Source: Thiocystis violacea
Lineage (GTDB): Bacteria; Pseudomonadota; Gammaproteobacteria; Chromatiales; Chromatiaceae
Direction of reading: 5' to 3'
DNA: 64,000 bases
NCBI RefSeq assembly: GCF_016583565.1
Contig: NZ_NRRF01000014.1
Location: 20,592-84,591, forward strand
Position 1 is the stretch's first letter. Every line of letters starts with the position of its first letter. The notes below the pieces were generated by a model. That model was not told the origin of the DNA, did no database searches, and was given only the letters and a program-made list of their open reading frames with translations. Position numbers and translations under genes: made by a program. Shown piece by piece: positions 8,697-17,435 of the stretch.

Positions 8697-9052
8697 CACC
8701 TATGGGGCGTCTCCGCACGCTCTGCGCACCCATGGCCGCGAGGCCTAGCGCAGCAGTGCGGAACCACCCGACCCTGGGGCGCGCGAACAATCGGATTGGA
8801 TAGATGATTTCGCCGAAGCCTGGGGTTGCTCCTGCGGCTCGCGGCGTATGGCGCGAGCCCTTCCGTCTGTGGGCTGCCGCGTGAGTCGCCATCAGCTGCG
8901 CCGCTCGATGCGTCAAGCGGGCATCCAGGTGCGTTTCTGCACGAGGCGTCACGCTCCTTTCCAAGGCGCAGCACATCGATAGGGAGCCTTGACCAAATCC
9001 GGGTGATTTTCGGTAAGATGCCTGTGGTCAATCCGTCGTTGAGGGTCGATTC
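8697..9052. other. Intergenic region with possible promoter
   Basis: About 355 bases with no supported gene. A possible sigma70-type promoter for the downstream cytochrome cassette is TTGACC at 8989-8994 and TAAGAT at 9014-9019. Its 19-base spacer is longer than ideal, so this is weak. Confidence 0.35.
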
Positions 9053-11869
9053 ATGATCGTCTCCCGCGCACTCGACGTGACGTCCCGGCCTGTACTGACC
9101 CCAGGGCTTCGCCGTGTCCTGGCGGTCGTTTTCGTGCTGCTGGGCCTCCTTGCGGTGAATTCGCTCTATCTGCTTGCCGTAACCCTGGGCGAGCTTGGCA
9201 CCGGCCGCATCCTGCAGAACCGCGCCTATCTGCTCATGTTCCTGGCGCACTTGGCGCTGGGTCTCGTGGCGATGCTGCCGGTACTGACCTTCGCTGTCTT
9301 GCACCTGCGCCGGGCGTGGTACCGCCCGAATCGCTACGCGGTGCGCGCCGGACTGGGATTGCTGCTGAGTCTGGTGCTGCTGTTTGCCTCTGGGGTCCTG
9401 CTCACCCGCTTCGGCTTTTTCGAGATCAATGCCCCGAGCCTGCGGCGTTGGGCCTACTGGATCCATGTGCTCACCCCGCTGACCGCGATCTGGTTCTTCG
9501 TCCTGCATCGCCTTGCTGGACCTCGGCTGAATTGGCGTCCGGGCCTCGTCTGGGCCGCGGCGGGTGTGGGCGTCGTCGCGGTCGCGCTGACACTGCATTT
9601 GCGGGCGGGCCTCCAGACTCCGGAGCTGGCGCAAGCCTTCGCGCCGGCGCTGACCGAGCTGCCCGCCGGGCGGCTGATTGCGCCCGAGCACCTGATGCAG
9701 GACGACCTCTGCGCCGAGTGCCACGCCGATATCGCCAAGGCGCACGCGTCCGGCGTCCACGCCATGAGCTCCTTCGACAATCCGGCCTACCGGGCCAGCA
9801 TCGATGAGCTGCGCGCGCAGCTGTTGGCCAGGGATGGCGACGTCAAGGCCGCGCGGCTCTGCGCGACCTGTCATGATCAGGTGCCCCTGTTCTCCGGGCG
9901 TTTCGACCGAGTGGACTTCGACCCGAATCAGGATCCGACCGCGGGTGCCGGCATTACCTGTTTGGGCTGTCACGCCATCACCGCGGTCGCCAGTCCGCTC
10001 GGCAATGGCGGCTACCGACTCGAGGATCCGCCCGGCTATCCCTTCGCCTTCAGCGATCAACCCTTGTTGAAGGGCATCAATCGCCAGCTCATCAAGGCCA
10101 AGCCCGCCTTCCACAAGGAGACGCTGCTCAAGCCGATCCACGCTCGGGCCGAATTCTGCTCCGCCTGCCACAAGGTTCACCTGCCCTTCGCGCTCAACCG
10201 CTACCGCTGGCTGCGGGGTCAGAACCACTACGACAGCTTTCTGATGAGCGGGGTCTCCGGGCACCGGGTCGACAGCTTCTACTACCCGGCCAAGGCGGTC
10301 GGCTCCTGCAACGTCTGCCACATGCCGCCCCAGCCCTCGACCGATCCCGCCGCGCGCGATCTGGGTGGCGACGGCCAGCTCGCCGTCCACGGGCACAGCT
10401 TTGCCGCGGCCAATACGGCCGTGCCAGGGATGCTCGGCCGGGCGGAGCCGGGGAACACGGAGCGCGAGCGCATGCTTCGTCAGGCGGCGCGCATCGATCT
10501 CTTCGGGCTCAAGGAGGAGGGCCGCATCGATGGTGCCCTCCATGCGCCCTTGCGCCCGGATCTGCCAACCCTCGAGCCGGGCCGACGCTATCTGCTGGAG
10601 CTGGTCGTTCGCACACTCGGCGTCGGCCATGAGCTGACCCAGGGCACGGTCGATTCGAACGAGCTCTGGCTGGACGTCGAGGTACGCAGTGGCGATCGCG
10701 TCATCGGCCGCTCCGGGATGCTCGACGCGCGGGGGGAGGTCGACGACTGGGCCTACTTCGTCAACGCCTACCTGCTGGATCGCGACGGCAACCGCATCGA
10801 GCGGCGCAATGCGCAGGACATCGTCGTCGCGCTCTACGACCACCAGATCCCGCCGGGCGCGGCGGCTGTCGCGCACTATGCCTTCACCCTGCCTGCCGAT
10901 CTGGAGGGGCCGGTCAAGATTTACGCCGCCCTGCGCTACCGCAAGTTCGACTCCAGGTTCATGCGGTTCGTCGAGGGCGACGGCTATGCGGGCAATCGGC
11001 TGCCGATCGTGACCATGGCGGAGGATGCGCTGACGCTGCCCGTCCGGGGGCTGGCGCAGGTCGCGCGGCAGTCGAGCGCGATACCTCCCTGGGAGCGCTG
11101 GAACGACTACGGCATCGGCCTGCTGCGCGAGGGCAAGCGCGGAGAGAGCCGACAGGCGGCGGACGCCTTTGCCCAGGTGGAGGAGTTGGGCCATGCCGAG
11201 GGTCCCTTGAATCTCGCCCGTGTGCTCTATCGCGAAGGGCGTCTCGAGGAGGCCGGCGCGGCGCTGGCGCGGGCAGCCGCCTGCGAGCCTGCGGCACCGC
11301 CCTGGACCCTGGCGTGGCTGACGGCGCTCATCGAGCGCGACCTCGGCCAGCTCGATGCGGCCATCGCGAGCCTTCAGGCGCTCGCGGAGACGCGCTTCAA
11401 TGACGCCCGGCAGCGCGGGTTCGACTTCTCGCGCGATTACCGCATGCTGACCGAGCTGGGACGGACACTCTATGAGCGAGCCCGCCAGGAGCGGGGTCAA
11501 GCGCGTCTGGAGGCACGCATGGCGCTCTTGGCGCGTGCCCGCGATTGGCTGGAGCGCGCCCTGATCGAAGACCCCGAGAACGCGGCGACGCACCACAACC
11601 TGAGTCTGGTCCTGGCGGAGCTGGGCGAGCGCGCGCGCGCCGACGAGCACCGCCGGCTGCACGAGGTCTACCGCATCGACGACAACGCCGTCGAGCGGGC
11701 CGTGAGTCTGCACCGCAGCCGCGTGCCGGCGGCCGACCATGCGGCGGAGGCCGTCGCCATCTATGACCTCCAGCGTTTCGAGGGCTCGGCTGGGGTGGCT
11801 GAGTGGCCGTCGAACCGCAAGGCGATCGCATCGGATGCCGAATCATCGACGCAGAGGAGGATGCCATGA
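9053..11869 (+). CDS. Membrane multiheme cytochrome: b-type helices, five c-hemes and C-terminal TPRs
   Basis: 938 residues. Five hydrophobic helices occupy about 20-44, 57-84, 97-119, 133-153 and 163-183. His66, His84, His138 and His152 are placed so that two pairs on different helices could hold b-hemes, as in small cytochrome b-like domains (inference). Then come five CxxCH motifs: CAECH 220, CATCH 270, CLGCH 303, CSACH 369 and CNVCH 419. Residues from about 640 onward are helical repeats of TPR type (EGPLNLARVLYREGRLEEAG, ATHHNLSLVLAELGERARA). The layout suggests electron transfer between the quinone pool and the periplasm with a protein-binding tail. The ATGA overlap with the next gene indicates an operon. 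I know no named family with this exact architecture. Confidence 0.85.
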   Translation: MIVSRALDVTSRPVLTPGLRRVLAVVFVLLGLLAVNSLYLLAVTLGELGTGRILQNRAYLLMFLAHLALGLVAMLPVLTFAVLHLRRAWYRPNRYAVRAGLGLLLSLVLLFASGVLLTRFGFFEINAPSLRRWAYWIHVLTPLTAIWFFVLHRLAGPRLNWRPGLVWAAAGVGVVAVALTLHLRAGLQTPELAQAFAPALTELPAGRLIAPEHLMQDDLCAECHADIAKAHASGVHAMSSFDNPAYRASIDELRAQLLARDGDVKAARLCATCHDQVPLFSGRFDRVDFDPNQDPTAGAGITCLGCHAITAVASPLGNGGYRLEDPPGYPFAFSDQPLLKGINRQLIKAKPAFHKETLLKPIHARAEFCSACHKVHLPFALNRYRWLRGQNHYDSFLMSGVSGHRVDSFYYPAKAVGSCNVCHMPPQPSTDPAARDLGGDGQLAVHGHSFAAANTAVPGMLGRAEPGNTERERMLRQAARIDLFGLKEEGRIDGALHAPLRPDLPTLEPGRRYLLELVVRTLGVGHELTQGTVDSNELWLDVEVRSGDRVIGRSGMLDARGEVDDWAYFVNAYLLDRDGNRIERRNAQDIVVALYDHQIPPGAAAVAHYAFTLPADLEGPVKIYAALRYRKFDSRFMRFVEGDGYAGNRLPIVTMAEDALTLPVRGLAQVARQSSAIPPWERWNDYGIGLLREGKRGESRQAADAFAQVEELGHAEGPLNLARVLYREGRLEEAGAALARAAACEPAAPPWTLAWLTALIERDLGQLDAAIASLQALAETRFNDARQRGFDFSRDYRMLTELGRTLYERARQERGQARLEARMALLARARDWLERALIEDPENAATHHNLSLVLAELGERARADEHRRLHEVYRIDDNAVERAVSLHRSRVPAADHAAEAVAIYDLQRFEGSAGVAEWPSNRKAIASDAESSTQRRMP

Positions 11870-13701
11870 CCTCAAGCCCCAAACCCTCAATGAGTCGCGG
11901 CGAGGCGCGTATCCGCCGTGCCTTCATGCTTTCCTCGGCCGTCATCGGCGCCATCGGTCTGCTCGCGGGGGCGGCCTGCCTCTTGCTCGGCCGCGCGCAT
12001 GAGACCCGCCAGGTCGAGGAGGTACGCATCGAGGCGCCTACCCCAGTGCCTGTCGTGGGCGAGCCGCCGGATGTGCGGTTCACGGATATCACCGAGTCCG
12101 CGGGCATCGATTTCGTCCATACCAGCGGCGCCTACGGCGAGCGGCTGATGCCCGAGACGCTCGGCAGCGGCGCGGCTTTCTTGGACTACGACCGCGACGG
12201 CGACCAGGACCTGCTGCTGGTGAATTCGCGGCGCTGGGCCGGGCACGAGGAGGGCAGGGCACAGCCGACACAGGCGCTCTACGCCAACGACGGGAGCGGT
12301 CACTTCACGGATGTCACGGAGCAGGCCGGACTTGCGCTCGTCACCTACGGCATGGGCGTCGCGATCGGCGACTATGACGGCGATGGTTGGGATGACATCT
12401 ACCTGACCAGCCTGGAGTCCAACCACCTTCTGCGCAACCGAGGCGGTCGGTTCGAGGACGTGACCGCACAGGCCGGTGTGGCGGGGGGCAAGGACAGGTG
12501 GAGCAGCAGCGCTGCCTTCCTCGACTACGACAAGGACGGCGACCTGGATCTCTTCGTCGTCAATTACGTCAAGTGGTCGCGCGAGATCGATCTCGCCATC
12601 GACTTCCGTCTCACCGGCTTGGGGCGCGCCTACGGGGCGCCGGTCAATTTCGTCGGCACGGACGATCAGCTCTACCGCAACGAGGGCGACGGGCGCTTTA
12701 CCGATGTCACCCGCGCGGCCGGGATCCGGGTCACCGATCCTGTCTCCGGGAATCCGGTTGGCAAGGGGCTTGGCGTGGTGCCCGTGGACTACGACGGGGA
12801 CGGTTGGCTGGATCTGATGGTCGTCAACGACACGGTCCGCAACTTCCTGTTCCACAATCTGCGCAACGGCCGGTTCGAGGAGGTCGGCATCTTCGAGGGG
12901 ATCGCCTATGACCGCAACGGCAAGGCGACCTCGGCCATGGGCGTCGACACTGCGCATTTTCGCGACGATCAGGACGTCGGCATCGCCATTGGCAACTTCG
13001 CCAACGAGATGGCCTCGCTCTTCGTCACCGCCGCCGGGCGTCCGCCCTTCGTCGACGAGGCGGTGCTCGAGGGGCTGGGACCGGCCTCGCGGATCCCTCT
13101 GACCTTCGGCCTCGTCTTCCTCGACTACGACCTGGATGGCCGTCTGGACCTCTTGTTGGCCAATGGGCACCTGGAGCATGAGATCAGCAAGGTTCAGCAG
13201 AGCCAGCACTATCTCCAGCCGCCGCTGTTGTTCTGGAACTGCGGCGATACCTGCAGCGCGCGTTTTGTGCCGGTCACCGATGCGGGGGATTTGTCCCGTC
13301 CCATGGTCGGGCGTGGTATCAGCGATGCCGATATCGACGGCGACGGCGACCTGGATGTGCTCATCACCCAGAACGGCCGGCGACCGGCCCTGCTGCGCAA
13401 TGATCAGCAGACCGGGCATCACTGGCTGCGGGTGCGTCTGGCCGGACAGCCGCCAAACCCGGATGCCCTCGGCGCCCGCCTTGAGCTGACCGCCGATGGC
13501 GCCACCCGGATCCGCGAGCTGGTCTCAGCGCGCGGTTACCTGTCCGCGGTCGAGCGGACGGTGACCTTCGGGCTGGGACCGGCCGCGCAGGTCGAGCGGC
13601 TGCGTGTCATCTGGCCCGATGGCCAGGTGCAGGAGCTGACGCCGGATCAGCTGGACACCACCCTCGTGATCGAGCAGCCGGTGGAGACGACGAGCCGTTG
13701 A
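11866..13701 (+). CDS. Membrane-anchored FG-GAP/VCBS repeat protein, CRTAC1 (ASPIC/UnbV) type
   Basis: 611 residues from the ATG at 11866, which has AGGAGG eight bases upstream and overlaps the previous stop (ATGA). One N-terminal membrane helix (about 20-42) anchors the protein with its bulk outside the cytoplasm. Six calcium-loop type repeats are visible: DYDRDGDQD, DYDGDGWDD, DYDKDGDLD, DYDGDGWLD, DYDLDGRLD and DIDGDGDLD. This is an integrin-like beta-propeller. The end (GARLELTADGATRIREL ... VIWPDGQVQELT) is the ASPIC/UnbV domain. Function is unknown. Its place between the b/c cytochrome and the secreted TPR protein suggests a joint extracytoplasmic complex. Confidence 0.87.
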   Translation: MTSSPKPSMSRGEARIRRAFMLSSAVIGAIGLLAGAACLLLGRAHETRQVEEVRIEAPTPVPVVGEPPDVRFTDITESAGIDFVHTSGAYGERLMPETLGSGAAFLDYDRDGDQDLLLVNSRRWAGHEEGRAQPTQALYANDGSGHFTDVTEQAGLALVTYGMGVAIGDYDGDGWDDIYLTSLESNHLLRNRGGRFEDVTAQAGVAGGKDRWSSSAAFLDYDKDGDLDLFVVNYVKWSREIDLAIDFRLTGLGRAYGAPVNFVGTDDQLYRNEGDGRFTDVTRAAGIRVTDPVSGNPVGKGLGVVPVDYDGDGWLDLMVVNDTVRNFLFHNLRNGRFEEVGIFEGIAYDRNGKATSAMGVDTAHFRDDQDVGIAIGNFANEMASLFVTAAGRPPFVDEAVLEGLGPASRIPLTFGLVFLDYDLDGRLDLLLANGHLEHEISKVQQSQHYLQPPLLFWNCGDTCSARFVPVTDAGDLSRPMVGRGISDADIDGDGDLDVLITQNGRRPALLRNDQQTGHHWLRVRLAGQPPNPDALGARLELTADGATRIRELVSARGYLSAVERTVTFGLGPAAQVERLRVIWPDGQVQELTPDQLDTTLVIEQPVETTSR

Positions 13702-13752
13702 GAAGATACCTGGGTGGTGGTCGCCCAACCGATCTTGGGAGAGGAGATGCCG

Positions 13753-15513
13753 ATGCGCGCCTTTGCGATCGAATCGCGGATGAAGAACCGGAGGTCGTCG
13801 CTTACCGATGCATGGCGGCGGGCGCGGCGGCCCCTGTTGGTGTTCTTCCTGCTTCTCCAGTGCCTCCTCCTCGTCACCGGAGCGCTTCGCGCAGATGATC
13901 TGAGCGAGCTTCCAGTGGCCTGGCAGAGTCGGCTCCTGCCGGTGGTCGAGGGGGACATCAGCGGGGCCGAGCCGCTGATGCGGGAGGCCCTGACGCAGGC
14001 GCGGCGGTCAGTCGCGGAGCGGTTGGCGCAGGGGTCGGAGGCGGCCGACCCCAAGGCGCTGGCCGATGCCTACGGCCGGCTCGGCGTCCTGCTCCTGCTG
14101 CTGGAGGTCGAGAACCCCGCCGATGCCGCGCTGCGCAACGCCGCACGGCTGCAGCCACTGGAGTTTCGTTGGCCCTACTACTCGGGCTACATGGCGATGC
14201 TCGCCGGGAACACGGATCGGGCGCTCGCGGACTTGCGCCGCGCACAGGAGATCGATCCCGCCTACCGACCGCTGGAGGTCCACTTGGGGCGTGTGTTGCT
14301 GGAGCGCAGCACGCTGGCCGATGCGCGCGCCGTCCTTGAGCCTGTCGCCAGCGTTGCAGGGCTGAGTGCCTCCGCAGACTACTATCTGGGCCAGATCGCC
14401 CTGCTCGAGCGGCGCTATCCGGATGCCGTCGACCTGCTGACCCGATCGCTTGAGGCAGATCCCAAGGCGCTGGGAACCCACTATCCGCTGGCCCAAGCCT
14501 ACCGGGCGCTGGGACAGGACGCGCTCGCGCGGACCCATCTGGAGCAGTTCGAGATGATCGTGCCCTTTCCGGCTGATCCGCGCATCGTCGAGATGAAGGG
14601 TGCCGTCCAGCGCTCAATCCCCGCGTTCGAGCGCGGTCTGGAGGCGGTGCGCAAGGGCGACTACAGGGACGCGGAGCGGCTCTTCGGCGAAGGGCTCGAG
14701 GTGGTCCCGGACAATGCGGCGGCACGCATCAGTCTCGCGCGCACCCTCTATCTCACTCAGCAGCCGGAGGCCGCGGAGCGCGAACTCCAACGTGCGGTGG
14801 CGACGGACCCCTCCCAAGCCCTGGGGCATCTGCTGCTCGGTGTCCTGGCCCTGAATCGGGGCGATCAGGATGCTGCCAGCGTCCCTTTCACTCGCGCCAC
14901 GGAGGCGGATCCGCGTCAGGCGGGAGCGCTCTTCTACCTGGCCGGTCTGGATTTCGCCGCCGCGCGCTGGGCAAAGGCCGCGGAAGGCTACCGGCAGGCT
15001 GTCGCGATCGAGCCCGCGCTTGGCCCAGCCAAGCTGCTCGGCGTGGTCGCCGCATTCAGGGCGGCCCAGTCAAGCGAGGATCCGACCAGGCAGGCTCTGG
15101 CTGCCTTGACCGAGCTCAGGGAGAGCGTGCCCCAGGATCCCCAGATCGGCTACGCACTGGTTTGTCTGCTCTGCGCAGCCCCTGATCAACGCCTGCGCAA
15201 TCCCGAAGAGGCGCTCAGCATCGTCGATGAGCTGCTGCAGACCATTCCAGCACCGCCACTGCAGCGAGCCCGTGCCATGGCGCTCGCCGCTGGTGGGCGC
15301 TTCGAAGATGCGCGCGCACTCATGCGCGAGACGCTATCGGCCGCGCTCTGGGGTGCGTCCAATGCGGTAGTCGATCTCATCAAGGAGGATCTGGCCGCGT
15401 TCGAGCGCAACGCGCTTCCGGAACCCTGGCCAGTCGGCGACCCCATGTTGTCTCCACCGCCGCTCGATGCCACGGCGGTGTTTCGTGACTATCCCGCCGT
15501 CGATCCGTATTAG
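13753..15513 (+). CDS. Secreted tetratricopeptide-repeat protein
   Basis: 586 residues from the ATG at 13753, six bases after GAGGAG; GTG 13714 and ATG 13747 are in frame but have poorer spacing. An unusually long N-region precedes a hydrophobic core (LLVFFLLLQCLLLVTG) likely cut after LRA. The mature protein is built of helical TPR units, for example PLEFRWPYYSGYMAMLAGNTDRALADLRRA, read here in two parts as YYSGYMAMLAGN and TDRALADLRRAQEIDPAYRP, and AVDLLTRSLEADPKALGTHY. It follows the CRTAC1 gene by 51 bases and is probably the third gene of the same operon. TPR proteins act as scaffolds; no partner is identified. Confidence 0.85.
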   Translation: MRAFAIESRMKNRRSSLTDAWRRARRPLLVFFLLLQCLLLVTGALRADDLSELPVAWQSRLLPVVEGDISGAEPLMREALTQARRSVAERLAQGSEAADPKALADAYGRLGVLLLLLEVENPADAALRNAARLQPLEFRWPYYSGYMAMLAGNTDRALADLRRAQEIDPAYRPLEVHLGRVLLERSTLADARAVLEPVASVAGLSASADYYLGQIALLERRYPDAVDLLTRSLEADPKALGTHYPLAQAYRALGQDALARTHLEQFEMIVPFPADPRIVEMKGAVQRSIPAFERGLEAVRKGDYRDAERLFGEGLEVVPDNAAARISLARTLYLTQQPEAAERELQRAVATDPSQALGHLLLGVLALNRGDQDAASVPFTRATEADPRQAGALFYLAGLDFAAARWAKAAEGYRQAVAIEPALGPAKLLGVVAAFRAAQSSEDPTRQALAALTELRESVPQDPQIGYALVCLLCAAPDQRLRNPEEALSIVDELLQTIPAPPLQRARAMALAAGGRFEDARALMRETLSAALWGASNAVVDLIKEDLAAFERNALPEPWPVGDPMLSPPPLDATAVFRDYPAVDPY

Positions 15514-15525
15514 GGGCCGCCGTCA

Positions 15526-15687
15526 ATGACTGGAAACACCACCACCTACATCGATTCAACTGGCCAGCAGCGGACAGATCGCCGCCTGCACCACCGGGTC
15601 CGCGAGGTCTTCGACCGAGCCTGGGCAGTGATGGAGCCCATGCTCTCCGTGACTGACGGCAAGTCCGTCGGGAAGGTGAGTGTTTAA
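15526..15687 (+). CDS. Small hypothetical ORF, 53 aa, possibly a gene fragment
   Basis: ATG at 15526 with GGGG upstream gives MTGNTTTYIDSTGQQRTDR and a basic helical middle (RRLHHRVREVFDRAWAVMEPML), ending at TAA 15685-15687. No family recognised. The frame continues without another stop until 15900, so this may be the 5' part of a longer gene cut by a nonsense mutation. Spacing behind the TPR gene is only 12 bases, so it could be co-transcribed. Confidence 0.35.
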   Translation: MTGNTTTYIDSTGQQRTDRRLHHRVREVFDRAWAVMEPMLSVTDGKSVGKVSV

Positions 15688-15935
15688 GCAACGCGCTGTG
15701 CGCCGCGCTTCCAGAGTTTTCTCAAAGTGAGTTCTTGGGAAAACTTACTGATGCTTCAGATCGTCAAAGACGTGATCGTGATAGAAAGAATGTGGGTGTT
15801 GCCGGAGGTGCTTGATACGACCATTGCAATCGAAGTCAAGATGACAGGCATTTGCACTACCGAGAGCGTCTCGTCAAGCGTATCGTTTATGTCCCAGTAA
15901 CCCGGCGGCCGATTGCATGCAGTAATGTGAATAGG

Positions 15936-15966
15936 ATAGGCGCCTGCTTTCCAAGCAAGCGCCTAT
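15936..15966. terminator. Terminator-like hairpin
   Basis: ATAGGCGC / GCGCCTAT outer stem, a C-A mismatch, then TGCTT / AAGCA inner stem with loop TCC: 13 pairs in 31 bases. It lacks a clear T-run on either side. It could end the cytochrome cassette transcript. Confidence 0.45.
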
Positions 15967-16057
15967 CAATGATCGAAAACCTGTAATCAGCGGTGACGTC
16001 TACGGCTTTACGGCTTTAAGTCTCATACGCGCAGGTCGCAGAACATAAGAAGCACCT

Positions 16058-16076
16058 GGCCGCCCGATGGGCGGCC
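16058..16076 (-). terminator. Hairpin downstream of the 16120-16737 gene
   Basis: Perfect 8-bp GC stem GGCCGCCC / GGGCGGCC with loop GAT. On the minus strand it is 43 bases past the stop codon and is followed by a moderately T-rich stretch (AGGTGCTTCTTATG). Probable intrinsic terminator. Confidence 0.5.
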
Positions 16077-16119
16077 TCTATCGATTGGCGAGGAGGCTAA
16101 TCAACCCCTCGCACGTTGC

Positions 16120-16737
16120 TTAAGGTTTCTGATCGAGTCGGTTGCGCATCTGCTCGATTTCAGTCCTCAGCGAATCGTTGTCTTTCTTTAGCTGGATGAC
16201 GTAAAGGGCGAGCTCTTCAACCTTCTCGAGCGTTTTCGCGCTCATCAACCCAAGATTTTGGCCGTTCTTGCTGATTTCTTCTGCGGTCGGAATACCGGGA
16301 AGATGCCCTTTCTCTTCAATGTGCCGATTGAGTTCGTCGATGCTCATCAAGTTGTAGCCGTCTTTGAAGACGTAGTCCGGCCAACTTGTGCTCGTATCCA
16401 CTACCTCGATCTCATTCGCTTTGATCTTGCCTTTGACCGAAAGATTTCCTTCCGGAGTGATAACGACCCTGTCGCTCCAGCCGCTTCCATTGTAGTGAGT
16501 GAAGGTCACTGTGCCCGTACCGGGAGCACCGCCGAAGATGAATTTGAACTGACCGTCTCGGCTGTCATAGGCGCCCGTCGCATTCTTACTATAGGCCTCG
16601 AGATTGCCGCCGCCGGTGCCCGTCCAGCCGAAATCATATCGACCGTTTCCCTTATCTGTGACGATGTCGTCTGCCGTCGCGGCGCAAGCAGAAGCGCTTG
16701 CCATCATGAGAGCCGTTGCGATTGCTACTTTCTTCAT
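16120..16737 (-). CDS. Secreted protein with tail-fibre-like C-terminal motif
   Basis: 205 residues from the ATG at 16737, with GGAG eight bases upstream and a signal peptide (MKKVAIATALMMASASACA). The frame extends to 16989, but that part is not protein-like. The mature N-half is Gly/Thr/Asn-rich beta sequence. The C-half has GNLSVKGKIKANEI, then YVFKDGYNLMSIDEL, HIEEKGHLPGIPTAEEI, LGLMSAKTLEKVEELALYVI and a terminal coiled coil. This C-terminal block is very like the end of Bacteroidetes proteins annotated as tail-fibre or S74-like chaperone-domain proteins (typically YxF...LMSLxELExYI...HLPGIPSA). The gene is lower in GC than its neighbours. Transfer is plausible; function is unknown. Confidence 0.72.
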   Translation of the reverse strand: MKKVAIATALMMASASACAATADDIVTDKGNGRYDFGWTGTGGGNLEAYSKNATGAYDSRDGQFKFIFGGAPGTGTVTFTHYNGSGWSDRVVITPEGNLSVKGKIKANEIEVVDTSTSWPDYVFKDGYNLMSIDELNRHIEEKGHLPGIPTAEEISKNGQNLGLMSAKTLEKVEELALYVIQLKKDNDSLRTEIEQMRNRLDQKP

Positions 16738-17435
16738 TAATTTCACTCCTTGGGGTTGCCGATTTCGGAAGGCCTTGCAGGACCAGCGTGGCCGCGTTCT
16801 TTCATATCGAAGATCAGTGCGACAAGGTGGCTTGTGAATCCCGTTGAACGGAAGACGGCTGCTTATTCGTATGAAAGAATCGCATTCTTTGAATGCATAT
16901 TCACATGGGTTTCGCCAACTTCCCGCGAATAACTTGCCCAAAGCTGAAGTTTTCCGCGGAACTCGCCGACAGACTGTGACACGCATCACAGGATTCGCAA
17001 GCCCAGTCTGTGTTCAGTCCTGAGTTCTTGCCACGATACAAGTGCATGCAGCCAGCTCCCACTTGCCTAGTTGTACACGCGGTCTTAGTTTCTGGTCAAT
17101 GCTATAGGGCGAGATCCTTGCGAACAGCTCTCAGGTCTCGACGTCGAGCGAGATGACGGTTGCCGGTGCGCGCCAGAACTCGCGGTAATCTGATCCCGAT
17201 TATAGCACCCAAATGGAGGCCGGGTTGTCTTGCAGGGCACTTTGGACCCTTCGGTTGGATTCTGACGGAGGCGGCGATGCCAGCTTGGGCATGCAGCCTT
17301 GCCTCCACCTGTATCTGATTGGACCGTCGTGCAGTTATTGTCTTCTTTTCGCTATCCAGCCGCATCCATTAGACTGCCGCCCACTCAACGCAGGCGTCCC
17401 AATTTCCCTCCCGTTCGATCGCACACGAGGTCTTC
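16738..17435. other. Intergenic region of about 700 bases
   Basis: Divergent promoter region between the minus-strand secreted protein and the patatin gene. It is AT-richer than average over 16850-17100. Small frames exist on both strands but none has codon bias, ribosome site or a recognisable product. No strong hairpin found by eye. Confidence 0.5.

Larger units (their letters stand above)
15688..16119. other. Low-GC intergenic stretch with two hairpins and an ORF remnant
   Basis: 432 bases, visibly less GC-rich than the flanking genes. In the same frame as the preceding 53-codon ORF, a GTG at 15727 opens a 57-codon frame (MSSWENLLMLQIVKDVIVIE...) to TAA at 15898-15900; it could be the second half of an interrupted gene. 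Hairpins at 15936-15966 and 16058-16076 are listed separately. No tRNA or recognisable RNA motif. Confidence 0.4.

Noticed and set aside
8693..11740. Minus-strand open frame of 1015 codons
   Set aside because: It is antisense to the cytochrome gene. The sequence is rich in Arg, Gly, His and Val typical of reverse reads in high-GC DNA, with no motif, while the plus strand has five CxxCH sites and TPRs.
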